The notes beneath the pieces are model-generated. The model did no database searches and was not told where the DNA came from. It was given only the letters and a program-made list of their open reading frames with translations. Shown piece after piece: positions 55,800-64,000 of a stretch of DNA of 64,000 nt (the stretch's first letter is position 1; each line of letters opens with the position of its first letter). The stretch covers positions 30,581 through 94,580 of the forward strand of contig CAMDWG010000014.1 in the NCBI GenBank assembly GCA_945878375.1, written 5' to 3'. The stretch comes from Roseomonas mucosa. Lineage in GTDB: Bacteria > Pseudomonadota > Alphaproteobacteria > Acetobacterales > Acetobacteraceae. Both the position numbers and the translations under genes were made by a program.

Positions 55800-57365
55800 C
55801 TAGAACGCCACACCCTGCTCCGCCAGACGGTCCTTCACCAGCATCTTCGGCACCTTGCCATAGCCTGATTTCGGCAGCGCATCCCAGACGACGACGCGCA
55901 GCGGCTGCTTGTAGCGCGCGATCCGGTCCTTCAGATGGGCCAGCACCTCCGCCTCCCCCACCGTCATCCCGGGCCGGGGGACGATGCAGGCCACGCCCGC
56001 CTCGCCCCATTTCGGATGAGGCAGGCCGACCACCGCGACCTCGGCCACGGCGGGATGCGTCAGGATCGCTTCCTCCGCCTCTCGCGGATACACGTTGGAG
56101 CCGCCGGAGATATACATGTCCGACGCCCGCCCGGTGATCCAGAGGAAGCCGCGCGCATCGAGCCGACCGAGATCGCCGGTGTGGAACCAGCCGCCCGCGA
56201 AGGCCTTGCGGTTTGCCTCCTCATTCTCGAAGTAGCCGGCGAAGACGGCGGGGCCGCGCACACAGATCTCGCCGACCTCGCCCGGTGGCAGCCTTGCGCC
56301 ATCCTCGGCCAGGATCGCGACCTCCATCCCCGTGCGCGGCACGCCGCAGCTTCCCGCATTCTCGGCGCGGTGCATGTCGGGGCGCAGCACGGTGATGTTC
56401 CCCGTCACCTCCCCCAGCCCGAAATACTGAACGAGGCACGGCCCAAGCTTCGCCAGCGCTTCCACCTGGTCGGCCTCATACATCGGCGCGCCGGCATAGA
56501 TCACATGCCGCAGCGAGGAATGGTCACAGGCATCGACCGCGGGGTGCCGGACCAGCGCGGTCAGGATGGTCGGCACGCAAAACATGTTGGAGACGCGATG
56601 CGCCTCCACCAGCGCCCAGGCCTCTGCGGGGTCGAGCTTCTCGGCTGGCGTCAGGATGGTCGCCGCGCCGCGCGCGACCTGCGCCAGCTGGTGGATGCCC
56701 GCGCCATGCGACAGCGGCGCGACGACCAGGGACGCATCACGCTCCGTCGTGCCCGGCATCAGATCCGCCAGGTGGTTGGTCACGACGAAGGCCATCTGCC
56801 CATGCGTCAGGATCGCCGCCTTGGGCCGGCCCGTGGTGCCGGAGGTGTAGAAGAACCAGGCCGGATCGCCATAGGCCACATCCGCCTCGGCATCCGTCGC
56901 GGGCTGCGTGTTGGCGGCGAGCAAGGTTTCGTAATCAACCTCATCCCCCGCCGCATCGCCCACCGCGATGACGTGGCGCAGATGGGGCGAAGCCGCACGC
57001 ACCGCCTGCGCGTGGTCGCGAAACCCGGCATCGCGCAGCATGACCACGGCGCGGGAGGAACTGCCGAGATAGGCAACCTCCGCCGGCGTCAGCCGAAAAT
57101 TCGTCGGCACCCACACGGCCCCGGCCTTGAAGCAGGCCCACATGCTCTCAAACATCGCGTTCGAATTGCGGGAATGCACCAGCACGCGATCGCCCTTGCC
57201 GACGCCAAGCGCGCGCAGCCCGGCCACCAGCCGGTCCACCCGCGCATCGAGTTCGGCGAAGCTCCAGCTGCGGCCGCGCCAGACCAGCGCCGGCGCATCC
57301 GGAATGCGGCGCGCCGTCTGCGTCAGCAGGCGGCCGAGATTGGCGGCGGTGGCGGGGCCAGACAT
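55800..57365 (-). CDS. Acyl-CoA synthetase (AMP-dependent ligase)
   Basis: 521 residues. ANL superfamily: P-loop WFFYTSGTTGRPKAAILTHG, motif II YFGLGEVTGNITVL, FHTGDLGRLDARGFLWITGR, ASDMYISGGSNVYPREAEEA and the C-terminal PKSGYGKVPKMLVKDRL with the catalytic Lys. It activates a carboxylate as an adenylate and then a CoA thioester. The substrate is unknown; similarity is to medium-chain or aryl acid ligases. The start overlaps the preceding stop by one base. Confidence 0.88.
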   Translation of the reverse strand: MSGPATAANLGRLLTQTARRIPDAPALVWRGRSWSFAELDARVDRLVAGLRALGVGKGDRVLVHSRNSNAMFESMWACFKAGAVWVPTNFRLTPAEVAYLGSSSRAVVMLRDAGFRDHAQAVRAASPHLRHVIAVGDAAGDEVDYETLLAANTQPATDAEADVAYGDPAWFFYTSGTTGRPKAAILTHGQMAFVVTNHLADLMPGTTERDASLVVAPLSHGAGIHQLAQVARGAATILTPAEKLDPAEAWALVEAHRVSNMFCVPTILTALVRHPAVDACDHSSLRHVIYAGAPMYEADQVEALAKLGPCLVQYFGLGEVTGNITVLRPDMHRAENAGSCGVPRTGMEVAILAEDGARLPPGEVGEICVRGPAVFAGYFENEEANRKAFAGGWFHTGDLGRLDARGFLWITGRASDMYISGGSNVYPREAEEAILTHPAVAEVAVVGLPHPKWGEAGVACIVPRPGMTVGEAEVLAHLKDRIARYKQPLRVVVWDALPKSGYGKVPKMLVKDRLAEQGVAF

Positions 57366-59101
57366 CAGACGGGCCTGTCGCCCTTCTGGACCTTCAGCGT
57401 GCGGTTATCCGCCGCCGGCAGCATCCGCGCCGGATCGCGCGTGACGACGATATCCAGCACCGTCGGCGTGTCGGTGTTCTCAAGCCCCTCGCGCAGCGCG
57501 GCGTCCAGCTTCTCGGGGTCGGTCACGCGGATGCCGTGGCAGCCCATGGCGCGGCTGATGGCGGCGTAGTCCATCTCCTGCAGATCTGAGGATTGGTAGT
57601 TCCCCGGCCCATAGACCGCATGCTGCAGCGCCTTCACATAGCCGCTGGCCGCGTTGTTGAAGATGCAGCAGACGAAGGCGGCGCCGGCGCGCTTGGCGGT
57701 CTCCAGCTCTCCCATCGACATGTTGAAGCCGCCATCGCCGGTCAGCGAGACCACGCGACGCCCCTTCCCCACGCCCAGCTGCGCGCCGATGCCGCCCGGC
57801 ACGCCATAGCCGATGGAGGCGAAGCCGCGATCCGCGACGAAACCGCGCCCGGCCCGCTTCGTGTCGTAGAACAGCGCGCCCCAATGCGCCGCGAAGCCGC
57901 CATCGGCGACCAGCACCGCATCCTCCGGCATCACCTTGTTCAACTCACCCAGCAGCCGGCCGACATTGATCGGGCTTTCGGTCGCCTCCAGCCGCTCGCG
58001 GGCACCCGCGCGCCATTCCGCCATGCGCTTCGGCACCTCCGCGCACCACCCGGCCCGGGTAGCGGCACGCCTTCCACCATCGGCCAGCGCCGCACCGAGA
58101 TCCTGCAGCGTCGCCCGCGCATCGCCCGCCAGGGCGACATCCGTGCGCGTGGTCCGGCCGATCTCCTCGGGCAGCACATCCACATGGATCACCGGCACGC
58201 CGGATGGCATCAGCGTGAAGCGCTTGGTCGCGATCTCGCCCAGCTTGCAGCCGACCACCAGCAGGCAATCCGCCATCCCGACCAGGTCGTTGGCGATTCG
58301 CGAATAGCGGCCGAAGACGCCAGCCGACAGCGCATGGGTGCAGGCGATCGCGCCCTTGCCGGACATGGTGTGCGCCACGGGGATGCCCTGGTCCTCGGCG
58401 AAGCGGGTCAGGGCGTCCTGCGCCTCACTGATATGGATGCCGCCGCCGGCCAGGATCAGCGGTCGCTCGGCCTTGGCCAGCAGCGAGGCGGCCCGCGCCA
58501 GATCGGCGGAATCGGGCCGCATGCGGCGGGACTGGGCGCGCAGCGTGCCGGGATCCACCCAGAAATCCGCCGCGTCGAAATCATGCTCCGCATGCGCGAT
58601 ATCCTCCGGCACCGCGACCAGCACGGGGCCGGGGCGGCCCGAGGTCGCGACCGCAAAGGCGCGGCGCAGATGTTCGGGGATGCGGGAGATCACCTCCACC
58701 CGGATCGCTTCCTTCACCAGGGGCCGCAGCACTTCGATCTGCTTGGCCTCCTGCGTCATGTTCTTCCAGGCATGCTGGCGGTTGGCATCGCCGATGATCG
58801 CGATCATCGGCATGCCGGCGTTGAACGCCTCCGCCAGGCCCGTGGCGAGGTTGGTCGCGCCCGGGCCAAAGGTGCCGTCCACCAGCCCAGGCTTGTTGGT
58901 CACGCGCGCATAGGCATCGGCGGCAAAGGCGCCGCAGCGTTCGTCGTTGATCAGGTAATGCTGCACCTGCAGCGCCCGGCACGCTTCGTAGAAGGGCAGC
59001 AGCTGGAACCCGCCCATCCCGAACATCGGGGCTTCGAGGAACTTCACCATCTCGGCGAGGGCCTGGCCGCCGGTCATGCGGCGCGTGGCGTTGGACGACA
59101 T
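57365..59101 (-). CDS. Thiamine diphosphate-dependent acetolactate synthase-like enzyme
   Basis: 578 residues, three-domain TPP enzyme. The N-terminal Glu lies in HYLINDERCGAFAADAYARV, the middle domain has LILAGGGIHISEAQDALTRF, and the C-terminal TPP motif is SLTGDGGFNMSMGELETAKR ending at NN. It resembles acetolactate synthase, glyoxylate carboligase or oxalyl-CoA decarboxylase relatives. Next to an acyl-CoA ligase, an oxalyl-CoA-like or 2-hydroxyacyl-CoA lyase role is possible but unproven. ATG 59101 is used; the frame is open to 59176. Confidence 0.82.
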   Translation of the reverse strand: MSSNATRRMTGGQALAEMVKFLEAPMFGMGGFQLLPFYEACRALQVQHYLINDERCGAFAADAYARVTNKPGLVDGTFGPGATNLATGLAEAFNAGMPMIAIIGDANRQHAWKNMTQEAKQIEVLRPLVKEAIRVEVISRIPEHLRRAFAVATSGRPGPVLVAVPEDIAHAEHDFDAADFWVDPGTLRAQSRRMRPDSADLARAASLLAKAERPLILAGGGIHISEAQDALTRFAEDQGIPVAHTMSGKGAIACTHALSAGVFGRYSRIANDLVGMADCLLVVGCKLGEIATKRFTLMPSGVPVIHVDVLPEEIGRTTRTDVALAGDARATLQDLGAALADGGRRAATRAGWCAEVPKRMAEWRAGARERLEATESPINVGRLLGELNKVMPEDAVLVADGGFAAHWGALFYDTKRAGRGFVADRGFASIGYGVPGGIGAQLGVGKGRRVVSLTGDGGFNMSMGELETAKRAGAAFVCCIFNNAASGYVKALQHAVYGPGNYQSSDLQEMDYAAISRAMGCHGIRVTDPEKLDAALREGLENTDTPTVLDIVVTRDPARMLPAADNRTLKVQKGDRPV

Positions 59102-59102
59102 T

Positions 59103-59918
59103 CTACACATGCTCCAGAAGGGCGGCGACGAAGCCGCGCGCCGATTGGCCGATGCGCCCGCCGCGCGACGCGGCAAGCGGGTTGAGGGCGGAGATCACGC
59201 CATCGTTCCAGCTGCTCATCGCATCCCCGATGCGCGCACTGTCACAAGCCACGCAGGCGCCGGCGATGCCGCGCGCCTCCAGCGCCGGAAGGCGGGAGAG
59301 GCCGGCGGCATCGATCCCGATGCCGGCATCGTTGTAGAGCGCGGCCAGGACCTGGGCTTTCACCGCCGTCTCCGGCCGCCCGCCGAGCAACCCGCCATGC
59401 GAGCCGGTGACCACGATATGGCCGGCGTCATCGGCCCTGACCAACCCGTTCGAATCCAGCGCGATGACGCGCACGCCCTTGCGGCCGGCCTCCGCGATCT
59501 CGCGCCGCGCCTCATCCATCTCATCGGCCACGCGGGCGGGCGGCAGGCCGGCGGCCGCGAGCAGCGCCAACGCCTCCGCCGCCGCCATGCCGGGCCCGAG
59601 GCCGAGCGCGGCCGCCGGCCCATTCACCGCCGAAAGCCGGCCGCGCGCCCGCATGTCCGAGCCATCGCCAATCCGCGCCGTCCTATGCCCCACGCAGGCG
59701 CCGGGCAGGCCGCGCGCCGCGAGCCAGTCGAGTCCGCCGACACCAGCACGGTCCCTGCCCCCGCCCGCATCATGCAGGATCATCCCGCCTACACCGCGCC
59801 GCGCGGCATACCAGGCGGCATAGACGCCGCCATGGCTGGCGCAGAGCGCAACCGCGCCGCCGGCCTCGGCCGGCAGATGCGTCACGCTGTCCAGCACCAG
59901 CGGCGGCGCTTTGGCCAT
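59103..59918 (-). CDS. Unrecognised protein built of two similar halves
   Basis: 271 residues; I do not recognise the family. Half 1 (about 22-108) and half 2 (about 168-256) repeat the same order: SHGG, then HDAGGGRDRAG or NDAGIGIDAAG, then a short stretch ending LxARGxxGACV, then ARIGD, then SAxN and a Gly-rich tail. Conserved Ser-His-Gly-Gly, Asp, Cys and Asp residues in both halves suggest a duplicated active or binding site. GGAGGGATC precedes ATG 59918. It ends one base before the TPP enzyme, so it is probably cotranscribed and functionally linked. Confidence 0.7.
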   Translation of the reverse strand: MAKAPPLVLDSVTHLPAEAGGAVALCASHGGVYAAWYAARRGVGGMILHDAGGGRDRAGVGGLDWLAARGLPGACVGHRTARIGDGSDMRARGRLSAVNGPAAALGLGPGMAAAEALALLAAAGLPPARVADEMDEARREIAEAGRKGVRVIALDSNGLVRADDAGHIVVTGSHGGLLGGRPETAVKAQVLAALYNDAGIGIDAAGLSRLPALEARGIAGACVACDSARIGDAMSSWNDGVISALNPLAASRGGRIGQSARGFVAALLEHV

Positions 59919-59990
59919 GGCGATCCCTCCAGGGGTTGATTCCTTCGCCCGCTCCCGCATGCTCCGCAAGCCCCCGGCGCAAGAGGGGCG

Positions 59991-61004
59991 ATGTTGGGGA
60001 GCGATTTCGCCATGACGTCCGGCGGTGACAACCGCGCGCGGCTTCTCGCGCTCTACGCCACGATGTGGCGCATCCGCGCCTTCGAGGAAACGGCGCTCGC
60101 CGCGCATCGCGCGGGCGAAATCCCGGGGCCGCTGCATGTCTCCATCGGGCAGGAAGCGGTGGCGGCGGGAATCTGCCTCAATCTCCGCAGCGATGACCGG
60201 ATCACATCCAACCACCGCGGCCATGGCCATGCGCTGGCCAAGGGCGCGGGCGTGCAGGGCATGATGGATGAATTGCTCGGCCGCGCCGGGGGGCATTGCC
60301 GGGGCAAGGGCGGGTCGATGCATATCGCCGATTTCTCGGTCGGCATGCTGGGCGCGAATGGCGTGGTGGCGGGCGGCATCCCGATCGCGGTCGGCGCGGC
60401 GCAGGGGCTTCGGCTGATGGGATCTTCCGCCATCGTCTGCTGCTTCTTCGGCGATGGTGCGATCAATCGCGGTCCCTTCCTGGAAGGGCTGAACTGGGCC
60501 GCGCTGTACCGCCTGCCCGTGCTGTTCGTCTGCGAGGATAATGGCGTCGCCGCCTTCACCCGCGCCGAGGCCGTGACCGCCGGCCCCGGCGCCGCGGCGC
60601 GGGCCGAAGCGCTGGGCGTGCCGGCCTTCAGCGTCGATGGCAATGACGCGGGGGCGGTGGATGCGCTGGCCGCGCGGCTGGTCGCGGAGGTGCGCGGCGG
60701 CGCCGGACCGCGCCTGCTGCATGCCACCACCTTCCGCCTGATGGGCCACACCAGCACCGACCCCGCCGCCTGGCGCGATGAGGGGGAAGTGGCGGCCGCC
60801 CGGACGCATGAACCGATCACGCGGATGCGCGCGCGGCTGCTGGCCGAAGGCCTGACGCCCAAGGCGCTCGACGCGATCGAGGGCGATGCGCGGGCCGAGA
60901 TGTCGCAGGCCCGCACCGCCGCCCTGGCCGCGCCCTGGCCCGATCCCGCGATCGCCTGGGAGGATGTGCAGGATATCGGCGCGGTGGAGGAGCCGGCACG
61001 ATGA
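59991..61004 (+). CDS. Dehydrogenase E1 component, alpha subunit
   Basis: 337 residues, like the alpha subunit of pyruvate/acetoin/branched-chain dehydrogenase E1. FEETALAAHRAGEIPGPLHV, TSNHRGHGHALAKGAGVQGM and the TPP motif FFGDGAINRGPFLEGLNWAA, ending ILFVCEDN-like (LFVCEDNGVAAF), are complete. ATG 59991 follows AGAGGGGCG; ATG 60012 is a second candidate. It is coupled to the beta subunit by ATGA. No E2 gene follows. Confidence 0.86.
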   Translation: MLGSDFAMTSGGDNRARLLALYATMWRIRAFEETALAAHRAGEIPGPLHVSIGQEAVAAGICLNLRSDDRITSNHRGHGHALAKGAGVQGMMDELLGRAGGHCRGKGGSMHIADFSVGMLGANGVVAGGIPIAVGAAQGLRLMGSSAIVCCFFGDGAINRGPFLEGLNWAALYRLPVLFVCEDNGVAAFTRAEAVTAGPGAAARAEALGVPAFSVDGNDAGAVDALAARLVAEVRGGAGPRLLHATTFRLMGHTSTDPAAWRDEGEVAAARTHEPITRMRARLLAEGLTPKALDAIEGDARAEMSQARTAALAAPWPDPAIAWEDVQDIGAVEEPAR

Positions 61005-61978
61005 CGGAGGTGACGCTGGCGGAAGCCGCGCGGCGCGCGGCGCTGCAGGAAATGCGGCGCGATCCGCGGGTCTGGGTGCTGGGGGAGGATGTCGCGCGCG
61101 GCGGCCTGTTCGGCCAGTATCGCGGCTTCCTCGATGAATTCGGCCCGTCGCGCGTGGTCTCCACGCCGATCTCCGAAAGCACCATCATGGGCGCGGGGCT
61201 GGGTGCCGCGCTGGTCGGCACGCGGCCGATCATCGAGATGCGGATCTTCGATTTCGTCATGTGCGCGATGGACGAGCTGGTGAACCAGATCGCGAAGATC
61301 CGCTACATGTTCGGCGGCCAGGCGCGCCCGGCGGTGGTGATACGCATGCCGCATGGCATCTGGCGCAATTCCGCCGCGCAGCATTCGCAGATGCTGGAAG
61401 GCTGGTTCACCCATATCCCCGGCCTTGTCGTCGTCACGCCCTCCACCCCCGCCGACACGGCCGGGTTATTGGTCTCGGCGATCCGCAGCGACGATCCGGT
61501 GCTGTTCTTCGACCCCAAGAACCTGTTCCCGCTGAAAGGCGAGGTGCCCGACGACATCGCGCCGATCCCCTTCGGCCAGGCGCGCCGCATGCGAGAGGGG
61601 CCAGACCTGACGATCGTCACCTGGTCCGCCATTACCCCGGCGGTGGCGGAGGCGGCGGAGATCCTGGCGGGGCGGGGCATTTCCGCCGATGTGCTCGACC
61701 TCCGCACGCTCTGGCCCTGGGACGAGGATGCGGTGGCATCCTCCCTGTCTCGGACCGGGCGCCTGCTGGTGGTGCATGAGGCGGTGACGACCAGCGGCTT
61801 CGGCGCGGAAATCCTGGCGCGGATGGTGGAAAGGCTCGGTCCCGGCGCAATCCGGGCTGCCGGGCGGCTCGGCCAGCCGCGCGTGCCGGTGCCCTTCGCG
61901 CCGCCGCTCGAGGATGCGCTGAAGCCGGATGCCGACAAGGTGGTCGCTGCGGCGGAGCGGCTGATGCGGCAGGGATGA
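61001..61978 (+). CDS. Dehydrogenase E1 component, beta subunit
   Basis: 325 residues, transketolase-like beta subunit. VWVLGEDVARGGLFGQYRGF, TPISESTIMGAGLGAALVGT, MPHGIWRNSAAQHSQMLEGW (with His), VVTPSTPADTAGLLVSAIRS and EAVTTSGFGAEILARMVE are typical. With the alpha subunit it would decarboxylate a 2-oxo acid using TPP. No lipoyl E2 or E3 is encoded next to it, so electrons or the acyl unit may pass to distant proteins. Confidence 0.88.
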   Translation: MTEVTLAEAARRAALQEMRRDPRVWVLGEDVARGGLFGQYRGFLDEFGPSRVVSTPISESTIMGAGLGAALVGTRPIIEMRIFDFVMCAMDELVNQIAKIRYMFGGQARPAVVIRMPHGIWRNSAAQHSQMLEGWFTHIPGLVVVTPSTPADTAGLLVSAIRSDDPVLFFDPKNLFPLKGEVPDDIAPIPFGQARRMREGPDLTIVTWSAITPAVAEAAEILAGRGISADVLDLRTLWPWDEDAVASSLSRTGRLLVVHEAVTTSGFGAEILARMVERLGPGAIRAAGRLGQPRVPVPFAPPLEDALKPDADKVVAAAERLMRQG

Positions 61979-62006
61979 GCGCGAGAGCGCCCATCCCCCG
62001 CCGAGG

Positions 62007-62768
62007 TCACAGCTTCGCGGCGAGCGTCGCCAGGTGGCTGCGGTTGCGCGTCGGCGTGATCCAGATCTCGTTCAGCACCACATGCCGCGGCATGCAGGCG
62101 ACATAGCGGATCAGGTCGCCGACATCCTCGCTCTGCACCATCTCCGCCCGCATCTCGGCGCTGACGGGATTCGGGCGCTTGTCGAGGATGGGGGTCGCGA
62201 CCTCGCCCGGGCAGATCACGCAGCTGCGGATGCCGTTGACGCATTCCTCGACATTGATCGAATGGCTCATCGCGACCACGCCGTGCTTGGCCGCGGTGTA
62301 GCCAGGGCCGCTCATCGGCGAGACCAGCCGGCCGGCCATGGAGGCGGTGTGGATCAGCACGCCATCGCCCTGCGCCCGCATGAAGGGCAGCGCCACCGTG
62401 ACGCAATACATCGCGCTGCTGAGATTGCCGCGCACCAGCTCATCCACGCCCTCCGTCGTCAGCACCGACCAGCGGCGCGGGGTGATGTTGAGCCCGGCAT
62501 TGTTCACCAGGATATCGAGCCGCCCGAAGCGGCTGGCGATGAAGGCGCCGATGGCCTTCACGGCGGCGGCATCCATCAGGTCGGCGGGCTGGATCACTGC
62601 CGTGCCGCCCATCCCGGCGATGCGGGACGCGACCGAGTCCAGCGGGGCGCGCCGACGACCGGTGAGGATCAGCGTGGCGCCTTCCTCGGCCAGCTTCAGC
62701 GCGGCGGCTTCGCCGATCCCGCTGCCCGCGCCCGTCACCCAGGCCACCTTGCCGTCAAGCCGCTTCAT
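62007..62768 (-). CDS. Short-chain dehydrogenase/reductase
   Basis: 253 residues, classical SDR: VAWVTGAGSGIGEAAALKLA, LDILVNNAGLNITPRRWSVL, the Ser in HTASMAGRL and YTAAKHGVVAMSHSINVEEC for YxxxK. The C-terminus (IWITPTRNRSHLATLAAKL) lacks the usual IxGGW-type motif, a pattern seen in a few alphaproteobacterial SDRs. GAGGAAG lies just before ATG 62768. It converges on the E1 beta gene and is divergent from the dehydrogenase. Confidence 0.84.
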   Translation of the reverse strand: MKRLDGKVAWVTGAGSGIGEAAALKLAEEGATLILTGRRRAPLDSVASRIAGMGGTAVIQPADLMDAAAVKAIGAFIASRFGRLDILVNNAGLNITPRRWSVLTTEGVDELVRGNLSSAMYCVTVALPFMRAQGDGVLIHTASMAGRLVSPMSGPGYTAAKHGVVAMSHSINVEECVNGIRSCVICPGEVATPILDKRPNPVSAEMRAEMVQSEDVGDLIRYVACMPRHVVLNEIWITPTRNRSHLATLAAKL

Positions 62769-62842
62769 CGCCGGCTTCCTCCCCTTGTCCACGACAGCAG
62801 CCTAGAGCAACGTCAGGACGCTGCAAGCGAGCGGGAACAACC

Positions 62843-63883
62843 ATGGCGCGTCCGATCATCCTGACCCCGGCGATGCCGGCCTTCACCCGGGGCGCCGGCT
62901 ATGGCTACGAGATGGAGGCGCTGGAGAGGCTCGGCGCCGAGATCGTGGAATGCACCGCGACCGAGGACGCCTTCTGTGCCACGGCGCCCGAGGCCGATGC
63001 GATCTACGTCAAGGGCATGAAGCTCACCGCGCGCATGATCGGCGCGGCGGCGAAGGCGAAGGTCATCACCTGCCCGACCGTCGGCGTGGATTACGTGGAT
63101 GTCAGGACCGCGACCGAGCGCGGCATCCCAGTGACGAACTGCCCCGACACCTTCATCGAGGAAGTCGCAGATCACGCGATGATGCTGCTGCTCGCGGCCC
63201 ATCGCCGCTGCATCGAACAGGACCGGATGGTGCGTGAAGGCCGCTGGGCGGAAGGCCGGCCGCAGCTGAACGCGGTGCCACGGCTGATGGGGATGACGCT
63301 CGGCTTCGTGGCCTTCGGGCGCGTCGCCCGCCAGGTTGCGAAGCGCGCCGCGCCCTTCGGGCTGCGGATGATGGCCTATGACCCCTATGTGGACGAACTG
63401 ACCATGTCCGCGCATGGCGTGATCCCCGCCAGCCTGGATGAGGTGCTGGCCCAATCCGACTTCGTGTCCATGCACGCGCCCGACCGGGCAGAGACGAAGG
63501 CGATGCTCACCACGCGGCATTTCGCGCTGATGAAAACAACCGCCATCTTCATCAACACCGGTCGCGGCCCGACGGTGGACGAGGCCGCGCTGATCGCCGC
63601 GCTGCAATCGGGACAGATCGCCGGCGCCGGGCTTGATGTGTTCGAGGTTGAGCCCGCGAAGCCAGGGAACCCTCTGCTGGCGATGCCGCATGTGATCCTC
63701 TCGCCGCACAACGCCTCGGCCTCCGCGCGCTTCGATCCGGCGCGGCGCCGGCGGGCGGGGCAGGAGATGGCGCTGGTGCTGTCCGGCCGCTGGCCGATGA
63801 GCTGCGTGAACCCCACCGTCCTGCCGGGGTCGGGTCTTACCCGCTGGCAGCCCTATGCGATGGAACGCGGGCCGAACAGCTGA
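62843..63883 (+). CDS. D-2-hydroxyacid dehydrogenase family protein
   Basis: 346 residues, formate/glycerate dehydrogenase-like. VGVDYVDVRTATERGIPVTN and ADHAMMLLLAAHRR are typical, and FINTGRGPTVDEAALIAAL carries the catalytic Arg, LDVFEVEP the Glu and ILSPHNASASA the His. The NAD fingerprint is MTLGFVAFGRVARQVA: two of the usual glycines of GxxGxGxxG are Ala. ATG 62843 is preceded by GGGAACAACC. It is 74 bases from the divergent SDR, which may share a control region. Confidence 0.85.
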   Translation: MARPIILTPAMPAFTRGAGYGYEMEALERLGAEIVECTATEDAFCATAPEADAIYVKGMKLTARMIGAAAKAKVITCPTVGVDYVDVRTATERGIPVTNCPDTFIEEVADHAMMLLLAAHRRCIEQDRMVREGRWAEGRPQLNAVPRLMGMTLGFVAFGRVARQVAKRAAPFGLRMMAYDPYVDELTMSAHGVIPASLDEVLAQSDFVSMHAPDRAETKAMLTTRHFALMKTTAIFINTGRGPTVDEAALIAALQSGQIAGAGLDVFEVEPAKPGNPLLAMPHVILSPHNASASARFDPARRRRAGQEMALVLSGRWPMSCVNPTVLPGSGLTRWQPYAMERGPNS

Positions 63884-64000
63884 GAGACCGCGTTGCGCGC
63901 AGGTCGGTCGCGCTCCCTCCCCACCCCTCCCCCGCTGCGCGGGAGAGGGAGCAGGCTGCGCTGATGGCCCTCTCCCGCGCAGCGGGGGAGGGAGGGGCCC
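63884..64000 (+). repeat. Inverted repeat, likely dispersed palindrome or terminator
   Basis: A 23-base arm (63927-63949, CTCCCCCGCTGCGCGGGAGAGGG read in pieces) is repeated in reverse complement at 63968-63990, 18 bases apart. Each arm is itself self-complementary (CCCGC-tg-CGCGGG). This GC-rich style of palindrome is common in intergenic DNA of related genomes. The window ends inside it. Confidence 0.6.

Overview
The window is about 64 kb of very GC-rich (roughly 70% by eye), densely coded bacterial chromosome. Gene content and order point to an alphaproteobacterium, most likely Acetobacteraceae (Roseomonas-like). The evidence is an lptC-lptA-lptB-rpoN-hpf block, an FzlA-type cell-division GST, ffh-rpsP-rimM-trmD-rplS followed by leuC-leuD-leuB, rpmH-rnpA-yidD-yidC-engB-argB, and pstSCAB-phoU-phoB. 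The family-level placement is inference; no database search was run. I see no prophage, IS transposase, CRISPR array, rRNA or replication origin.

Layout. 1-5.5 kb: tail of a DUF4340-like gene, a Nudix hydrolase, then a tightly overlapping minus-strand ribosome/membrane-biogenesis run (rpmH, rnpA, yidD, yidC, engB, argB). 5.5-10.4 kb: a MerA/E3-like flavoprotein, a 3-hydroxybutyrate dehydrogenase, a patatin-like lipase, an orphan TonB and tRNA-Arg(ACG). 10.4-20.9 kb: minus-strand leucine biosynthesis, ribosome/SRP genes, infC, thrS and a DUF6165 gene. 20.9-29.5 kb: two glycosyltransferases, a diiron-type metal hydrolase, a methyltransferase, an FAH-family/alpha-beta hydrolase pair, an SDR-like epimerase, a TPR protein and fzlA. 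29.6-36.8 kb: glutamate synthase (gltD then gltB) and an NDUFA9-like protein. 36.9-43.4 kb: tRNA-Leu(CAG), an RNase D-like exonuclease, the LPS-export/sigma-54 block and a methyltransferase. 43.4-52.5 kb: recQ, an OmpA-like lipoprotein, an unknown gene and the phosphate uptake/regulation operon. 52.6-63.9 kb: an accessory-looking catabolic neighbourhood with two deacetylase paralogues, an amidohydrolase, an acyl-CoA ligase, a TPP enzyme, an unrecognised protein built from two repeats, E1 alpha/beta subunits without E2, an SDR and a D-2-hydroxyacid dehydrogenase.

Most of the window is core housekeeping. Four sigma-70-type promoters share TTGAC(C/G)-N17-(C)TA(G/T)A(C/G)-like boxes (rpmH, ffh, thrS, tRNA-Leu). 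The least explained items are: (1) a 125-bp hairpin-rich intergenic repeat present twice (7808-7932 and 17672-17796) with base-pair-preserving differences, copy 1 being bounded by 13-bp imperfect terminal inverted repeats; (2) the two-repeat protein at 59103-59918 beside a TPP enzyme; (3) a perfect palindrome filling the ffh promoter spacer; and (4) the 361-residue unknown gene overlapping phoB tail to tail.
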